Assembly (NCBI GenBank): GCA_015486375.1
Contig: WFRR01000099.1
Location: forward strand, 1-56,559
Reading direction: 5' to 3'
Length of the DNA: 56,559 bases
Source: Thiotrichaceae bacterium
Lineage (GTDB): Bacteria; Pseudomonadota; Gammaproteobacteria; Thiotrichales; Thiotrichaceae
Each line of letters begins with the position of its first letter. Position 1 is the first letter of the stretch. Both the position numbers and the translations under genes were made by a program. The notes under the pieces are model-generated. The model had not been told where the DNA came from, did not search any database, and worked only from the letters and a program-made list of their open reading frames with translations. Shown piece by piece: positions 9,313 to 17,363 of the stretch.

Positions 9313-9993
9313 CTATTTTTTATTAAACTGTTGTAATAACCATATTCTGATGTCTGTAATTTCTTTTGTACAAACAGAATGTTGCATATCATAAGCGAAT
9401 GATTGTAGAGAAAAACCTTTTTTCTCCAGTTGATGAACATAATGCTGAGCAGCTTCAAAGGGCAATATAGGGTCTTGGCGACCATGAGCGGAAAAGACAG
9501 CTAAGCCTTTTTGTGCTGTTTTCATTTCAATCAGTGATTCATCTAGAAAGGGTAGATAGGTTGAAAGTAGCATCACCCCTGCTAAGCGTTTTGAAAATTG
9601 TAAAGCTGTGTGCCAAGCAATCACCCCACCTTGAGAAAATCCTACTAATAAAATATTCTGAGGCGCAATACCCGCTTGAATTTCAGCATCAATAAACATT
9701 TGAATATCTGCAACCGATGCTAAAATATCCGCCTTTGTTGCCGATCTTTCCAAATCCATTGAATGCATATCATACCAAGCACGCATTTCCATACCATTGT
9801 TAATCGTGATGGGTCGGACAGGAGCATGGGGGAAGATAAAGCGTATGCCGAGAGTATCAGGCAGTTGTAATTCAGAAACTAATGGTACAAAATCATATCC
9901 ATCTGCACCTAAGCCATGTAGCCAAATAACACTGTGAGTGATGTTTTTATTGGTTTCTAGAATTTCAGCATCTAGTTTTTTGTGGTTGGGCAT
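9313..9993 (-). CDS. α/β-hydrolase, carboxylesterase (phospholipase/carboxylesterase family)
   Basis: A 226-residue cytosolic serine hydrolase of the carboxylesterase/acyl-protein-thioesterase family. The nucleophile elbow is GFSQGG. The N-terminal VIWLHGLGADGYDF forms the oxyanion loop, followed by FPHAPVRPITIN. The catalytic Asp is in HGRQDPILPF and the His in MQHSVC. Length is typical. Family members hydrolyse short-chain esters or thioesters, and the physiological substrate is unknown here. It stands alone on the minus strand between nadE and the small cysteine-rich gene. Confidence 0.9.
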   Translation of the reverse strand: MPNHKKLDAEILETNKNITHSVIWLHGLGADGYDFVPLVSELQLPDTLGIRFIFPHAPVRPITINNGMEMRAWYDMHSMDLERSATKADILASVADIQMFIDAEIQAGIAPQNILLVGFSQGGVIAWHTALQFSKRLAGVMLLSTYLPFLDESLIEMKTAQKGLAVFSAHGRQDPILPFEAAQHYVHQLEKKGFSLQSFAYDMQHSVCTKEITDIRIWLLQQFNKK

Positions 9994-10078
9994 TTTTTAC
10001 CTTCAAACAAGCAATTATAGTCTTTATGTTTTATTAACCTCTACAGAGATTCTCTATAATAACTTATTTAACCCTTAA

Positions 10079-10291
10079 CTAATCGCGTCCACAACAAGCT
10101 GATCCAATCAGTTGAGCATTAGGGCAGGGTGTATCAGCATAGCTGCAAAATACACAACACTCACCCTCTTTTGCTTTAATTTGTACTCTACATTCAGGGC
10201 AACGGTAAAAAGTCTGAACTAGGTTTTCTAGCATCGTTTCTTGATAACAAAAACCACATTCTGGACAGCATAAATTGGATTCTAATAACAT
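10079..10291 (-). CDS. GDCCVxC-type small cysteine-rich protein
   Basis: A 70-residue protein with twelve cysteines. Two CPEC pairs (CCPECGFC and YRCPECRVQ) form a likely zinc-ribbon-like fold. The GECCVFCSYADTPCP segment matches the short family named for its GDCCVxC motif, in which some members are selenoproteins. In this copy all the positions are ordinary cysteines, with Glu replacing Asp in the motif. Family function is unknown, and metal or thiol chemistry is likely from composition. It lies just downstream of rnfG with a 40-bp gap, so it could be cotranscribed with the Rnf genes. Confidence 0.7.
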   Translation of the reverse strand: MLLESNLCCPECGFCYQETMLENLVQTFYRCPECRVQIKAKEGECCVFCSYADTPCPNAQLIGSACCGRD

Positions 10292-10331
10292 TCTTCTAAA
10301 CTCTGATTGCCTATAGTTTTTAATCGTTTAT

Positions 10332-11000
10332 TTAGTGATTATTTACATCAACCACTTGTTTATATTTATCTATAAATAATTCATCAAAATGCTGTTGTGA
10401 CCATTGCAAAACTTGTCTAACCGTTTTTACGATTGCACGGGGTGTAATCGTTGCCCCTGTAAACTGATCAAACTCACCTTGATCTTTTTTAACTGCCCAG
10501 CCATCTAGGGTCGGATTGAATAAGGATTTTTGATTAAAACCTAGAATCCAGTCATTTTTAGTAAGATCAATTTTATCTCCAAGCCCAGGCGTTTCTCGAT
10601 GACTAACAACCCGTACGGCCTCAATACTTTGATCTTTATTAACAGCAATGAGCAATTTGATTGCGCCATTGTAGCCTTGTTGAGTGGTGATCATAAAAAT
10701 AGCAGCAACGGGTTTAGCCGCTGATGTGGCAAGATACACAATGACAGGGGGATAATCTTTAAATGCTTGCTGAGGCAATTGTATAACCGTTTGGTCCAAT
10801 ACATTGTCATAACGACCCACTGGCAAAACTTCTGATAATTGCTTCATTAACGCTTGGCGTTGATTGTTTTTAATACGTTGTTCGGTTTGTGCATAAATAA
10901 TGGATAAGAGCAAAACACCTGCCAAAGCAAAAATAGCTAAGAGTACGGTTGATTTTCCGATATTAAATACGTTTTTGCTGAATAACTTTTTATTGATCAT
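10332..11000 (-). CDS. rnfG: Rnf (Rsx) electron transport complex subunit G
   Basis: A 222-residue membrane-anchored flavoprotein subunit of the Rnf/Rsx NADH:ferredoxin oxidoreductase. An N-terminal transmembrane helix (about residues 17-37) precedes a periplasmic FMN-binding domain. The covalent FMN attachment motif is seen as FTGATITPRAIV near residues 180-191, with its Thr as the predicted phosphoester site. SHRETPGLGDKI is also a family signature. The gene is 12 bp from rnfD in a minus-strand run rnfC-rnfD-rnfG. No rnfE follows. Confidence 0.94.
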   Translation of the reverse strand: MINKKLFSKNVFNIGKSTVLLAIFALAGVLLLSIIYAQTEQRIKNNQRQALMKQLSEVLPVGRYDNVLDQTVIQLPQQAFKDYPPVIVYLATSAAKPVAAIFMITTQQGYNGAIKLLIAVNKDQSIEAVRVVSHRETPGLGDKIDLTKNDWILGFNQKSLFNPTLDGWAVKKDQGEFDQFTGATITPRAIVKTVRQVLQWSQQHFDELFIDKYKQVVDVNNH

Positions 11001-11012
11001 ATCTCTATTATC

Positions 11013-12038
11013 CTATTCACCGAAAATTTTCGTTTTTGTATAGTAATCAATGAGCGGTACACCCATATTCATAATAATCACTGCAAATGCCATGCCATCA
11101 GGATAGCCTCCCCAAACACGAATGATATAAACCAGAAAGGCAATGCCTGCGGCATAAATCAATTTTCCATGAGGGGTTGTGCTAGATGAAATCGGATCGG
11201 TCGCAATAAAGAATGCTCCGAGCATCGTTGCTCCACTGAATAAGTGGAATAGAGGGGGAGAATATTGATTAGCATCGATTAACCAAAATCCTGTAGAAAT
11301 AACAGCCAAACCCAGTAACAATGCCATAGGAATATGCCATGTAATGACTTTTTTATAAATGAGCCAGAGACCACCGAATAAATACATAAGACTAATCCAT
11401 TCCCATGCTTTACCTGCGAATAGACCAAATTGAGTCCCTGTTGCCATCGTGTCATTAACACTAATATCACGGATTAAATTGGTTTTAACATGATCCAAAG
11501 GAGTTGCCATTGTCATACCATCCCAGACTGTATTGGAATAGCTCAACACGCGTTGTAACGTATCACCAAAATTCATTAATGCACTGCTTGCATCTTGAGG
11601 CGATAACCAACGGGTCATTTCAACAGGAAAAGAGATTAGTACCACAGCATAGCCAATCATGGCGGGGTTAAAAGGGTTATAACCCAAACCACCATATAAC
11701 TGTTTCGCAATCACAATGGCAAAAAATACTGCAATGAATAACAACCACCAAGGCGAAGCAGTCGGCATGGCTAAAGCCAGTAAAAGTCCCGTAACCGCTG
11801 CACTATAATCTGATAAAAAAGCCCGAATAGGACGATGACGCAGTTTTAACGTAATTGCTTCTGACAATAAGGCAAAACTGACCGCCAAAACAATATTGGT
11901 AATAATGCCCCAGCCAAAGAAGTAAAAGAGGGCAGCAACGGCAGGGATTAAGGCATAGATAACCTGCCGCATCATACTGGCAACCGCTTGATTATCAATA
12001 TGAGATTGTGTCTGGGTCGTAACGGTTTTAAATTCCAT
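11013..12038 (-). CDS. rnfD: Rnf (Rsx) electron transport complex subunit D
   Basis: A 341-residue multi-pass inner-membrane subunit with about eight to ten hydrophobic helices. The flavin-binding motif is MTMATPLDHVK near residues 175-185, in which a Thr carries FMN through a phosphoester bond in characterised homologues. The conserved GGLGYNPFNPAM and FFIATDPISSSTTPHGK motifs are present, and length is normal. It is 5 bp from rnfC and 12 bp from rnfG, clearly one operon. It takes part in electron transfer across the membrane coupled to ion movement. Confidence 0.95.
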   Translation of the reverse strand: MEFKTVTTQTQSHIDNQAVASMMRQVIYALIPAVAALFYFFGWGIITNIVLAVSFALLSEAITLKLRHRPIRAFLSDYSAAVTGLLLALAMPTASPWWLLFIAVFFAIVIAKQLYGGLGYNPFNPAMIGYAVVLISFPVEMTRWLSPQDASSALMNFGDTLQRVLSYSNTVWDGMTMATPLDHVKTNLIRDISVNDTMATGTQFGLFAGKAWEWISLMYLFGGLWLIYKKVITWHIPMALLLGLAVISTGFWLIDANQYSPPLFHLFSGATMLGAFFIATDPISSSTTPHGKLIYAAGIAFLVYIIRVWGGYPDGMAFAVIIMNMGVPLIDYYTKTKIFGE

Positions 12039-12043
12039 AAGAC

Positions 12044-13657
12044 TTATTTTTGTTCTGTTGAGTTTTGATCAGTTGATTGTTTAGCTTTTGCCAATGCTGC
12101 TTTTTTAGCTTTTGCGCGTGCCATTGCCGCTAAAATAGCTGCCTTTTTATCGCCATTATTAGACATCTTTTGCTGTACTTTACGCTTATGTGCAGCACGC
12201 ATCGCAGCGCGTTCTTCTTTTTCACGTTGCTGACGGAATTCACGAAATTCAAACCGTTGTCGGGCTAATTCAGCATTATCTTTTAGCGTTTTTTGTTCAC
12301 GAATCTGTGCTTTAGCATGACGATAATATTGCACCAATGGAATTCGACTTGGACACACATAGCTGCAACAGCCACATTCTATACAATTAAATAAGTGATG
12401 TTGCTCTGCGCGGGAGTGATTTTCAGAACGGGTATACCAATATAATTGTTGCGGCAGCAAATCGACAGGGCAAGCTTCTGCACATTTCCCACAACGAATA
12501 CAAGGCATGGCTAAATCATCAGAATAGGCAAGCTGATCTTCTGAACTTACTAGAATACAATTGGTGGCCTTAACGACAGGAACTTGATCAGATTTCAATT
12601 GAAATCCCATCATTGGGCCTCCCATCAATAAGCGTTGGGCAAATTTTCTATACCCCCCTGCGGCTGCAATCAAATGACTAAATGGCGTACCAATCAAAGC
12701 GTAAAAATTTTGTGGTTTAACCACACCATTGCCTGTCACGGTAACATTGCGCGCAATTAATGGACGACCCTTAACAACAGCATGATAAATACTGTGTACC
12801 GTCGCAATATTTTGTACCAAAATTCCTTGATCCACTGCATAGTGATTTGGGGCTATTTTGATGCCTGTTAGTATTCTAATTAATTGTTTTTCATCACCGC
12901 TGGGATAAATGGTAGGAATCACCGTAATTTCAATACGGGTTTTAACTTCCTCACTAATCACTGGATTTGATGCATGATTACCAGTATGGGCTAAAGCTTT
13001 TTGTAAGGCTAAAATTGCTTCAGGTTTATTACCTTCAATACCAATAATACAACGCTGTGCCTGTAAAACTTGCTGTAATAAAGCAACGCCTGCAATCACC
13101 TCATCAGCATATTCACGCAGTAACATATCATCACTGGTGATATAAGGCTCACACTCTGCTGCATTAATAATAAAGTGCTTAAGCCCCGTTTTAACCACCG
13201 CAGCTAATTTAAGTTTACTCGGAAATGCAGCACCACCTAAACCCACAATCCCCGCTTCAGCTACCCGTTTTAATAAAGCTGTAATATCGAGTTGGTTTAA
13301 ATCAGTATAAGGGGAGTATAAATCTTGAGTCCATTCATCCTTGCCATCAACCGCTAAAATAATACAAAGACTTTCTAAACCTGAAGGATGTGCTACTGCA
13401 CGGGTTTCGATTGCAGTAATAGTGCCTGATGTAGGCGCATGTAAGGCACTCATCTCACAAGAAATGAGCAATTGACCTTTATAAACATAGTCACCCACCT
13501 GAGCTAGATAGTCAAAATCGCTCACCTCTACCGAAGTTTGTCGAATAGGAATGACTAATTGTTCAGGTAGGGCTGGCGTTTTAACTGCTCTTTGAGTAGA
13601 CATCTGCTTATGAAATTCAGGATGAACACCGCCTTTTATGGAATATAATTTAGACAT
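12044..13657 (-). CDS. rnfC: Rnf (Rsx) electron transport complex subunit C
   Basis: The peripheral Rnf subunit that binds NADH/FMN and 4Fe-4S clusters. From the chosen ATG at 13657 it has 537 residues. A longer reading from TTG at 13714 is open but lacks a ribosome site, and family proteins begin near SKLYSIKGGVHP. Visible are the GLGGAAFPSKLK Rossmann motif and two ferredoxin motifs (CIRCGKCAEACP and CIECGCCSYVCP). A long Lys/Ala/Arg-rich tail follows (about the last 90 residues), as in gammaproteobacterial RnfC. It heads rnfC-rnfD-rnfG. Upstream lies only the tRNA remnant of the integrated element, and rnfA and rnfB are absent from this locus. Confidence 0.93.
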   Translation of the reverse strand: MSKLYSIKGGVHPEFHKQMSTQRAVKTPALPEQLVIPIRQTSVEVSDFDYLAQVGDYVYKGQLLISCEMSALHAPTSGTITAIETRAVAHPSGLESLCIILAVDGKDEWTQDLYSPYTDLNQLDITALLKRVAEAGIVGLGGAAFPSKLKLAAVVKTGLKHFIINAAECEPYITSDDMLLREYADEVIAGVALLQQVLQAQRCIIGIEGNKPEAILALQKALAHTGNHASNPVISEEVKTRIEITVIPTIYPSGDEKQLIRILTGIKIAPNHYAVDQGILVQNIATVHSIYHAVVKGRPLIARNVTVTGNGVVKPQNFYALIGTPFSHLIAAAGGYRKFAQRLLMGGPMMGFQLKSDQVPVVKATNCILVSSEDQLAYSDDLAMPCIRCGKCAEACPVDLLPQQLYWYTRSENHSRAEQHHLFNCIECGCCSYVCPSRIPLVQYYRHAKAQIREQKTLKDNAELARQRFEFREFRQQREKEERAAMRAAHKRKVQQKMSNNGDKKAAILAAMARAKAKKAALAKAKQSTDQNSTEQK

Positions 13658-13755
13658 AGTAAGCTTTTTCACTTTGAGTCTGGGTAGTATGTTAATTTCT
13701 GCTACTTGAGTCAATCTATACTATTTTTTCTAGAAAATAGGTAATTCCAGAAACA

Positions 13756-13783
13756 CGAAACCCGCATTACAGCGGGCTTTGCG
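13756..13783 (-). terminator. original tRNA terminator, now separated from its gene
   Basis: A GC-rich hairpin (CCCGC at 13761-13765 with GCGGG at 13772-13776 around a 6-nt loop) is followed on the minus strand by GTTTCGTGTTTC. It lies just beyond the 3' tRNA fragment at 13815-13870. It looks like the intrinsic terminator that served the tRNA before integration displaced it. Confidence 0.5.
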
Positions 13784-13784
13784 T

Positions 13785-13808
13785 CCGTTAATGGTTTCAA
13801 ATTAACGG
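13785..13808. repeat. 8-bp inverted repeat beside the displaced tRNA fragment
   Basis: CCGTTAAT at 13785-13792 and its exact complement at 13801-13808 enclose an 8-nt loop. There is no T-tract, so it may be part of the old tRNA 3' processing or termination region rather than a terminator itself. Confidence 0.4.
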
Positions 13809-13814
13809 GTTTGA

Positions 13815-13870
13815 ATATGGTGGGTCTGGAGGGACTTGAACCCACGACCAATCGATTATGAGTCGATTGC
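13815..13870 (-). repeat. attachment site copy (left), displaced 3' tRNA fragment
   Basis: These 56 bp match 22954-23009 with one difference (T at 13825, C at 22964). They carry the 3' part of the tRNA from the anticodon stem to CCA, but no 5' part follows, so this copy is not a functional gene. The differing base gives A69, which would not pair with C4 of the intact tRNA. This is the chromosomal 3' end pushed away by integration. Confidence 0.85.
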
Positions 13871-14002
13871 GTTTGGTCTTTCTTGGACAAGTATGGATAA
13901 ACAATTACTGTCTAAATGGTTGATTTTTAAATACCTTATTTAAATTAAGGTAAATAGTTTGTCCAACGGAATCCATTGTGTTCTACTCAAAACCACGATA
14001 TT

Positions 14003-14028
14003 AAGTGACTACGAGGGTGACTGTAAAA
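14003..14028 (+). other. candidate integrase arm-type site (left)
   Basis: A 26-bp sequence containing two GTGACT units 12 bp apart (14005 and 14017) recurs with two mismatches at 22869-22894. It lies 133 bp inside the left attachment repeat and upstream of the integrase gene. Paired short direct repeats near both ends are typical of arm sites bound by the N-terminal domain of tyrosine integrases. Assignment is by position and pattern only. Confidence 0.5.
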
Positions 14029-14067
14029 CATTATAATTTGATGTTTAATAATCACTTAGGGTCGATC

Positions 14068-15372
14068 ATGTTTACCATTCACTATCTAAATTCACTTAAA
14101 CCCAAACAGTCTCCTTACCGACAATATGAGAAAGCTTCACGGGTAGGTTTTGGCATACAAGTCTCAGCAAAAGGGGCAAAAACCTTTTTCTATGCTTATA
14201 AAATCAACGGAAAACAACGTTTCATTAAGTTGGGCATATTTGTAGATAAAAGCAATAACAGCATAGGAGGAGTCACCTTAAAAGAAGCGGGTTTACTGTG
14301 GCAAAAATGGCATAAGGTTAGAAATGCGGGTTATGATCCACAAATTATCCACAAGAATGAAATAAGCGCAGCAGAAAAAGCCTATCATCAAGCAGAAGAA
14401 CGAAAAAAAAGACAACAACAGCAAGGCAGTTACCAACAACTCTTAAATGTTTATATTGATTGGCTCAAGCAAAATAAGAAAAGATCTGCAGAAAATGTTC
14501 AGCAAGTCATCAATGCCAATGCTTATAAAGTGATTCATCCTTCTACCAAAGCTAAAGAAGTGAGTACTCGTGATTTAAATGCGACGCTTGCTCTTATGGA
14601 ACAACGCGGTGCAAATATTCTCGCTAATCGACTGCGTTCTTATCTACTCACCGCGTTTACAAAAGGTATGGCATTTGACTTAGGACGCAGCCAAAATAAA
14701 AGCACCCTGCAATTTGGACTCAAACACAATCCCGTGAGAGATGTACCAAAATCCGAGGTTAAAGAAAGAGTCGGTGAACGTTTTTTATCTGAACAGGAAA
14801 TCCATACGCTTTGGTATGGACTAGCGCAAACCCGCATGAGCCCACAAATTATCTGTTTATTAAAACTATTGTTGGTTACAGGACAAAGGGTAGAAGAAGT
14901 CCTTTACCTCAATATCAATGCGATTGATTGGAATACCCAACTATGGGAGTTGGCACACACAAAGTCCAAAAGACCGCATGTTGTTCCATTGCCTACAATT
15001 GCCATCCATCTAATTAATGAACTGCAAGCAGATAAAGACGGTTTTCTATTTATCTCTGCAAAAACAGGCAAGTTCATTCGAGCAGATAGTATTCCTCAAG
15101 CGTGTCAACGCTACTGTACACAAACAGGTTTTAAAAAATTTACCCCACGCAGCTTACGCAGAACATGGAAAACCCTAGTGGGTAAAGCAGGTGTGAGTAA
15201 ATTTGATCGGGATCGTTACCAAAATCATGTCATAAACGATGTCAGTGGTAGACACTATGATCGCTATGATTATCTTGCAGAAAAAAGACAAGTCGCCCAA
15301 GTTTGGAATCAGTATCTGGGCAATATTATATCGAAGAAAAATAAAATACTTGCACCGAATATAGAAAATTAA
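14068..15372 (+). CDS. tyrosine recombinase/integrase of the element
   Basis: From ATG at 14068 this is a 434-residue phage/island-type integrase. An N-terminal DUF4102-like arm-binding region (GIQVSAKGAKTFFYAYKING) is followed by a core-binding domain and a C-terminal catalytic domain. Catalytic residues seen are Arg in VTGQRVEEVL, Lys in HTKSKRPHVV and Arg in SLRRTWKT (the usual His before LRR is Ser here). A C-terminal His/Tyr region reads NHVINDVSGRHYDRYDY. The frame is open from GTG at 14005, but that GTG lies in the 26-bp end repeat, and TAGGG at 14057-14061 fits ATG 14068. It should catalyse integration and excision at the tRNA. Confidence 0.9.
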   Translation: MFTIHYLNSLKPKQSPYRQYEKASRVGFGIQVSAKGAKTFFYAYKINGKQRFIKLGIFVDKSNNSIGGVTLKEAGLLWQKWHKVRNAGYDPQIIHKNEISAAEKAYHQAEERKKRQQQQGSYQQLLNVYIDWLKQNKKRSAENVQQVINANAYKVIHPSTKAKEVSTRDLNATLALMEQRGANILANRLRSYLLTAFTKGMAFDLGRSQNKSTLQFGLKHNPVRDVPKSEVKERVGERFLSEQEIHTLWYGLAQTRMSPQIICLLKLLLVTGQRVEEVLYLNINAIDWNTQLWELAHTKSKRPHVVPLPTIAIHLINELQADKDGFLFISAKTGKFIRADSIPQACQRYCTQTGFKKFTPRSLRRTWKTLVGKAGVSKFDRDRYQNHVINDVSGRHYDRYDYLAEKRQVAQVWNQYLGNIISKKNKILAPNIEN

Positions 15373-15423
15373 GGCTAATCAGGTATTATTGTATTTACAA
15401 AGTCAATACATAGAGTTATAAAT

Positions 15424-15720
15424 ATGGAAATTGAATATACCCATAACAGCATTTGTTTTATCTGGAATGAAGATAAGGCCGAGAAAAATAGGGTCAAACA
15501 TCATGGTATTAGCTTTGAACAAGCGGCTGATGTCTTTTTTGATCCTTTTCTTAAGATAATGGATGCCAGCAGAAATAATGAAATACGGGATGCTGTTATT
15601 GGCATGGATACTCACTGGAAAATTTTGTATGTTGTCCATATCCAAATCGAAGAGGATGAAATTCGTATTATTTCAGCCCGTAAAGCCACTAAAAAAGAGC
15701 AAGATAATTATGAAAATTGA
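15424..15720 (+). CDS. brnT: BrnT-family ribonuclease toxin
   Basis: A 98-residue BrnT-type toxin. The family pattern of FIWNEDKAEKN, then VKHHGISFEQAADVF and a C-terminal RIISARKATKKE is all present. In characterised systems BrnT is a RelE-fold ribonuclease that arrests growth and is neutralised by BrnA, and the complex represses its own promoter. The toxin gene comes first and overlaps the next ORF by 11 nt, the usual brnTA order. It lies right after the integrase gene and may stabilise the element. Confidence 0.88.
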   Translation: MEIEYTHNSICFIWNEDKAEKNRVKHHGISFEQAADVFFDPFLKIMDASRNNEIRDAVIGMDTHWKILYVVHIQIEEDEIRIISARKATKKEQDNYEN

Positions 15721-15994
15721 ACAACTAAAAAAACGATTAGATAAAAATAGACCCATGACCAGTATTACGCTAAGAATGCCTATTGATGTAGTTGAGGATC
15801 TAAAACGCATTGCACCCATATTAGGGTTTTCAGGTTATCAAACACTCCTTAAAGCCTATGTAGGACAAGGATTGCGTAAAGACCTTGAAAAATTAGATAA
15901 CAATAATATTACAGTTTTAATTGCTAGTTTAAAGAAACAAGGTGTTAATGACGATATTATTAATGAAGCATTAGCAGTAGTAACACACACATAA
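15710..15994 (+). CDS. brnA: BrnA-like antitoxin (ribbon-helix-helix)
   Basis: Reading from ATG 15710 gives 94 residues. The segment RPMTSITLRMPIDVVEDLKRIA is a ribbon-helix-helix DNA-binding motif (β-strand then helix), followed by GFSGYQTLLKAYVGQGLRKD. It overlaps brnT by 11 nt. A longer frame from 15563 is open but would run inside brnT, so it is rejected. It should bind BrnT and repress the operon. Sequence similarity to classical BrnA is only general, but position and fold support it. Confidence 0.78.
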   Translation: MKIEQLKKRLDKNRPMTSITLRMPIDVVEDLKRIAPILGFSGYQTLLKAYVGQGLRKDLEKLDNNNITVLIASLKKQGVNDDIINEALAVVTHT

Positions 15995-16019
15995 ATTATA
16001 CGAATACAGCATATACAAC

Positions 16020-17363
16020 ATGAAAATAAATAAAATAGAAATAGAGAACTTCAAACTCTTCAAGGATGCTACATTCAATTTTAATTCAGAATTTAATTTA
16101 TTAGTGGGTATTAATGGTAGTGGTAAAACCTCTTTATTACGGGCAGTTTCAGTAGCGTTAGGGGGGTGGGCAAATGCATATATAAAAAGCCAAGAAAATT
16201 TAAGACCTATTTTAGATGAAGAAATACGAGAAATTCAAATTGATAATCGATTTGATAAAAGTAAAAAAACCTCAATAAAAGCATATGGTAATGAGGTTGT
16301 TATTAATAGGTATAATAATACAGTTAACTCCACTGCAATATGGAGACGTTTTAGAGAAGAAGGAAATGCTGAAACTTTGCAAGATGGTGATATTAAGTAT
16401 GGCAGTTCTAGCTTTTATAATTTAGATACGTTAGGAAATGATATACTTACCTTTGTTGAAAATGGAAATAAGTTTAATTTACCTATTATTGCTATATATG
16501 AATGTGATCGCTTATGGATTCCAAAGAAAAAACCGAATATTACATCAGCTGCAAAAACTCAATATTCACGTTTTGACCCTTATGTCGATTGCTTTCATAC
16601 TGCTTCAGATCATCAAGCAATAGCTGAATGGTTATTAAAACATGAATTAATATCTTTACAGAAAGGAAAAGAAACTGCGGTATTGAAAGTGATTAAAAAA
16701 GCAGCGACGATTGCCTTAGAAAACTGTATAGATATTAAATTCGATATAGGTGAAGGTCGAGTTATCGTTAAATTTGAGAATGATATAAAAATTCCATTTG
16801 AACATTTAAGTGATGGGCAAAGAACGATTCTAGGATTGTTTTGTGATATTGCAAGGCGTACTGCAATATTAAACCCCCATTTATCAGGTGATGCAATTAG
16901 TGTAACTAAAGGTATTGTATTAATAGATGAACTTGATTTACATCTACATCCAAAATGGCAGCGTCGGATTATAGAAGATTTACGTAATGTTTTTCCTAAT
17001 ATTCAATTTATATGTACAACACATTCCCCCTTCTTAATTCAATCCTTAAGAAGTTCTGATGAATTAATTATGCTCGATGGAGAGCCTTTATCAGATTATG
17101 GACATATAGGAATAGAAGAAATTGTTAAAAATATGGGTGTTCAATCTCCAGAAGTCAGTATTCGTTATGAGGATATGAAAGATGCCGCTAAAAGTTTCTT
17201 AGAGTTACTTGATGAATCTAAACTATCACCTCAAGACAAGCAGAAAGAATATAAAAAACAGCTATCTATGTTAATTGCACCTTTTGCAAATAATCCCGCT
17301 TATCAAGCATTTTTAGAAATGAAGTATGTTGCAGAAATGGGAGAAGAACTTGAGACCCATTAG
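16020..17363 (+). CDS. ptuA: Septu defence ATPase PtuA (AAA/SMC-like)
   Basis: A 447-residue ATPase of the ABC/SMC type. Walker A is GINGSGKT at residues 30-37, the signature is LSDGQRTILGLF near residue 263, Walker B is GIVLIDELDLHLHP near 298-311, and the switch His is in CTTHSPFL. The coiled-coil insert is short, as in PtuA of Septu, not the long arm of Rad50. The next gene encodes an HNH nuclease in overlapping frame, the defining Septu pair. In known systems PtuA binds ATP and restrains the nuclease until phage infection lowers the ATP level. No reverse transcriptase is nearby, which argues against a retron. Confidence 0.85.
   Translation: MKINKIEIENFKLFKDATFNFNSEFNLLVGINGSGKTSLLRAVSVALGGWANAYIKSQENLRPILDEEIREIQIDNRFDKSKKTSIKAYGNEVVINRYNNTVNSTAIWRRFREEGNAETLQDGDIKYGSSSFYNLDTLGNDILTFVENGNKFNLPIIAIYECDRLWIPKKKPNITSAAKTQYSRFDPYVDCFHTASDHQAIAEWLLKHELISLQKGKETAVLKVIKKAATIALENCIDIKFDIGEGRVIVKFENDIKIPFEHLSDGQRTILGLFCDIARRTAILNPHLSGDAISVTKGIVLIDELDLHLHPKWQRRIIEDLRNVFPNIQFICTTHSPFLIQSLRSSDELIMLDGEPLSDYGHIGIEEIVKNMGVQSPEVSIRYEDMKDAAKSFLELLDESKLSPQDKQKEYKKQLSMLIAPFANNPAYQAFLEMKYVAEMGEELETH

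Noticed and set aside
13815-13870. Second tRNA gene
   Set aside because: Only the 3' part is present. The 5' acceptor strand and D-arm are missing.
14005-14067. GTG start of the integrase at 14005
   Set aside because: It lies within the 26-bp end repeat, and ATG 14068 has a TAGGG ribosome site. Family proteins begin near that ATG.
15563-15709. Longer reading of the antitoxin frame
   Set aside because: It would lie within brnT. The ATG at 15710 gives the usual short overlap and a normal ribbon-helix-helix start.
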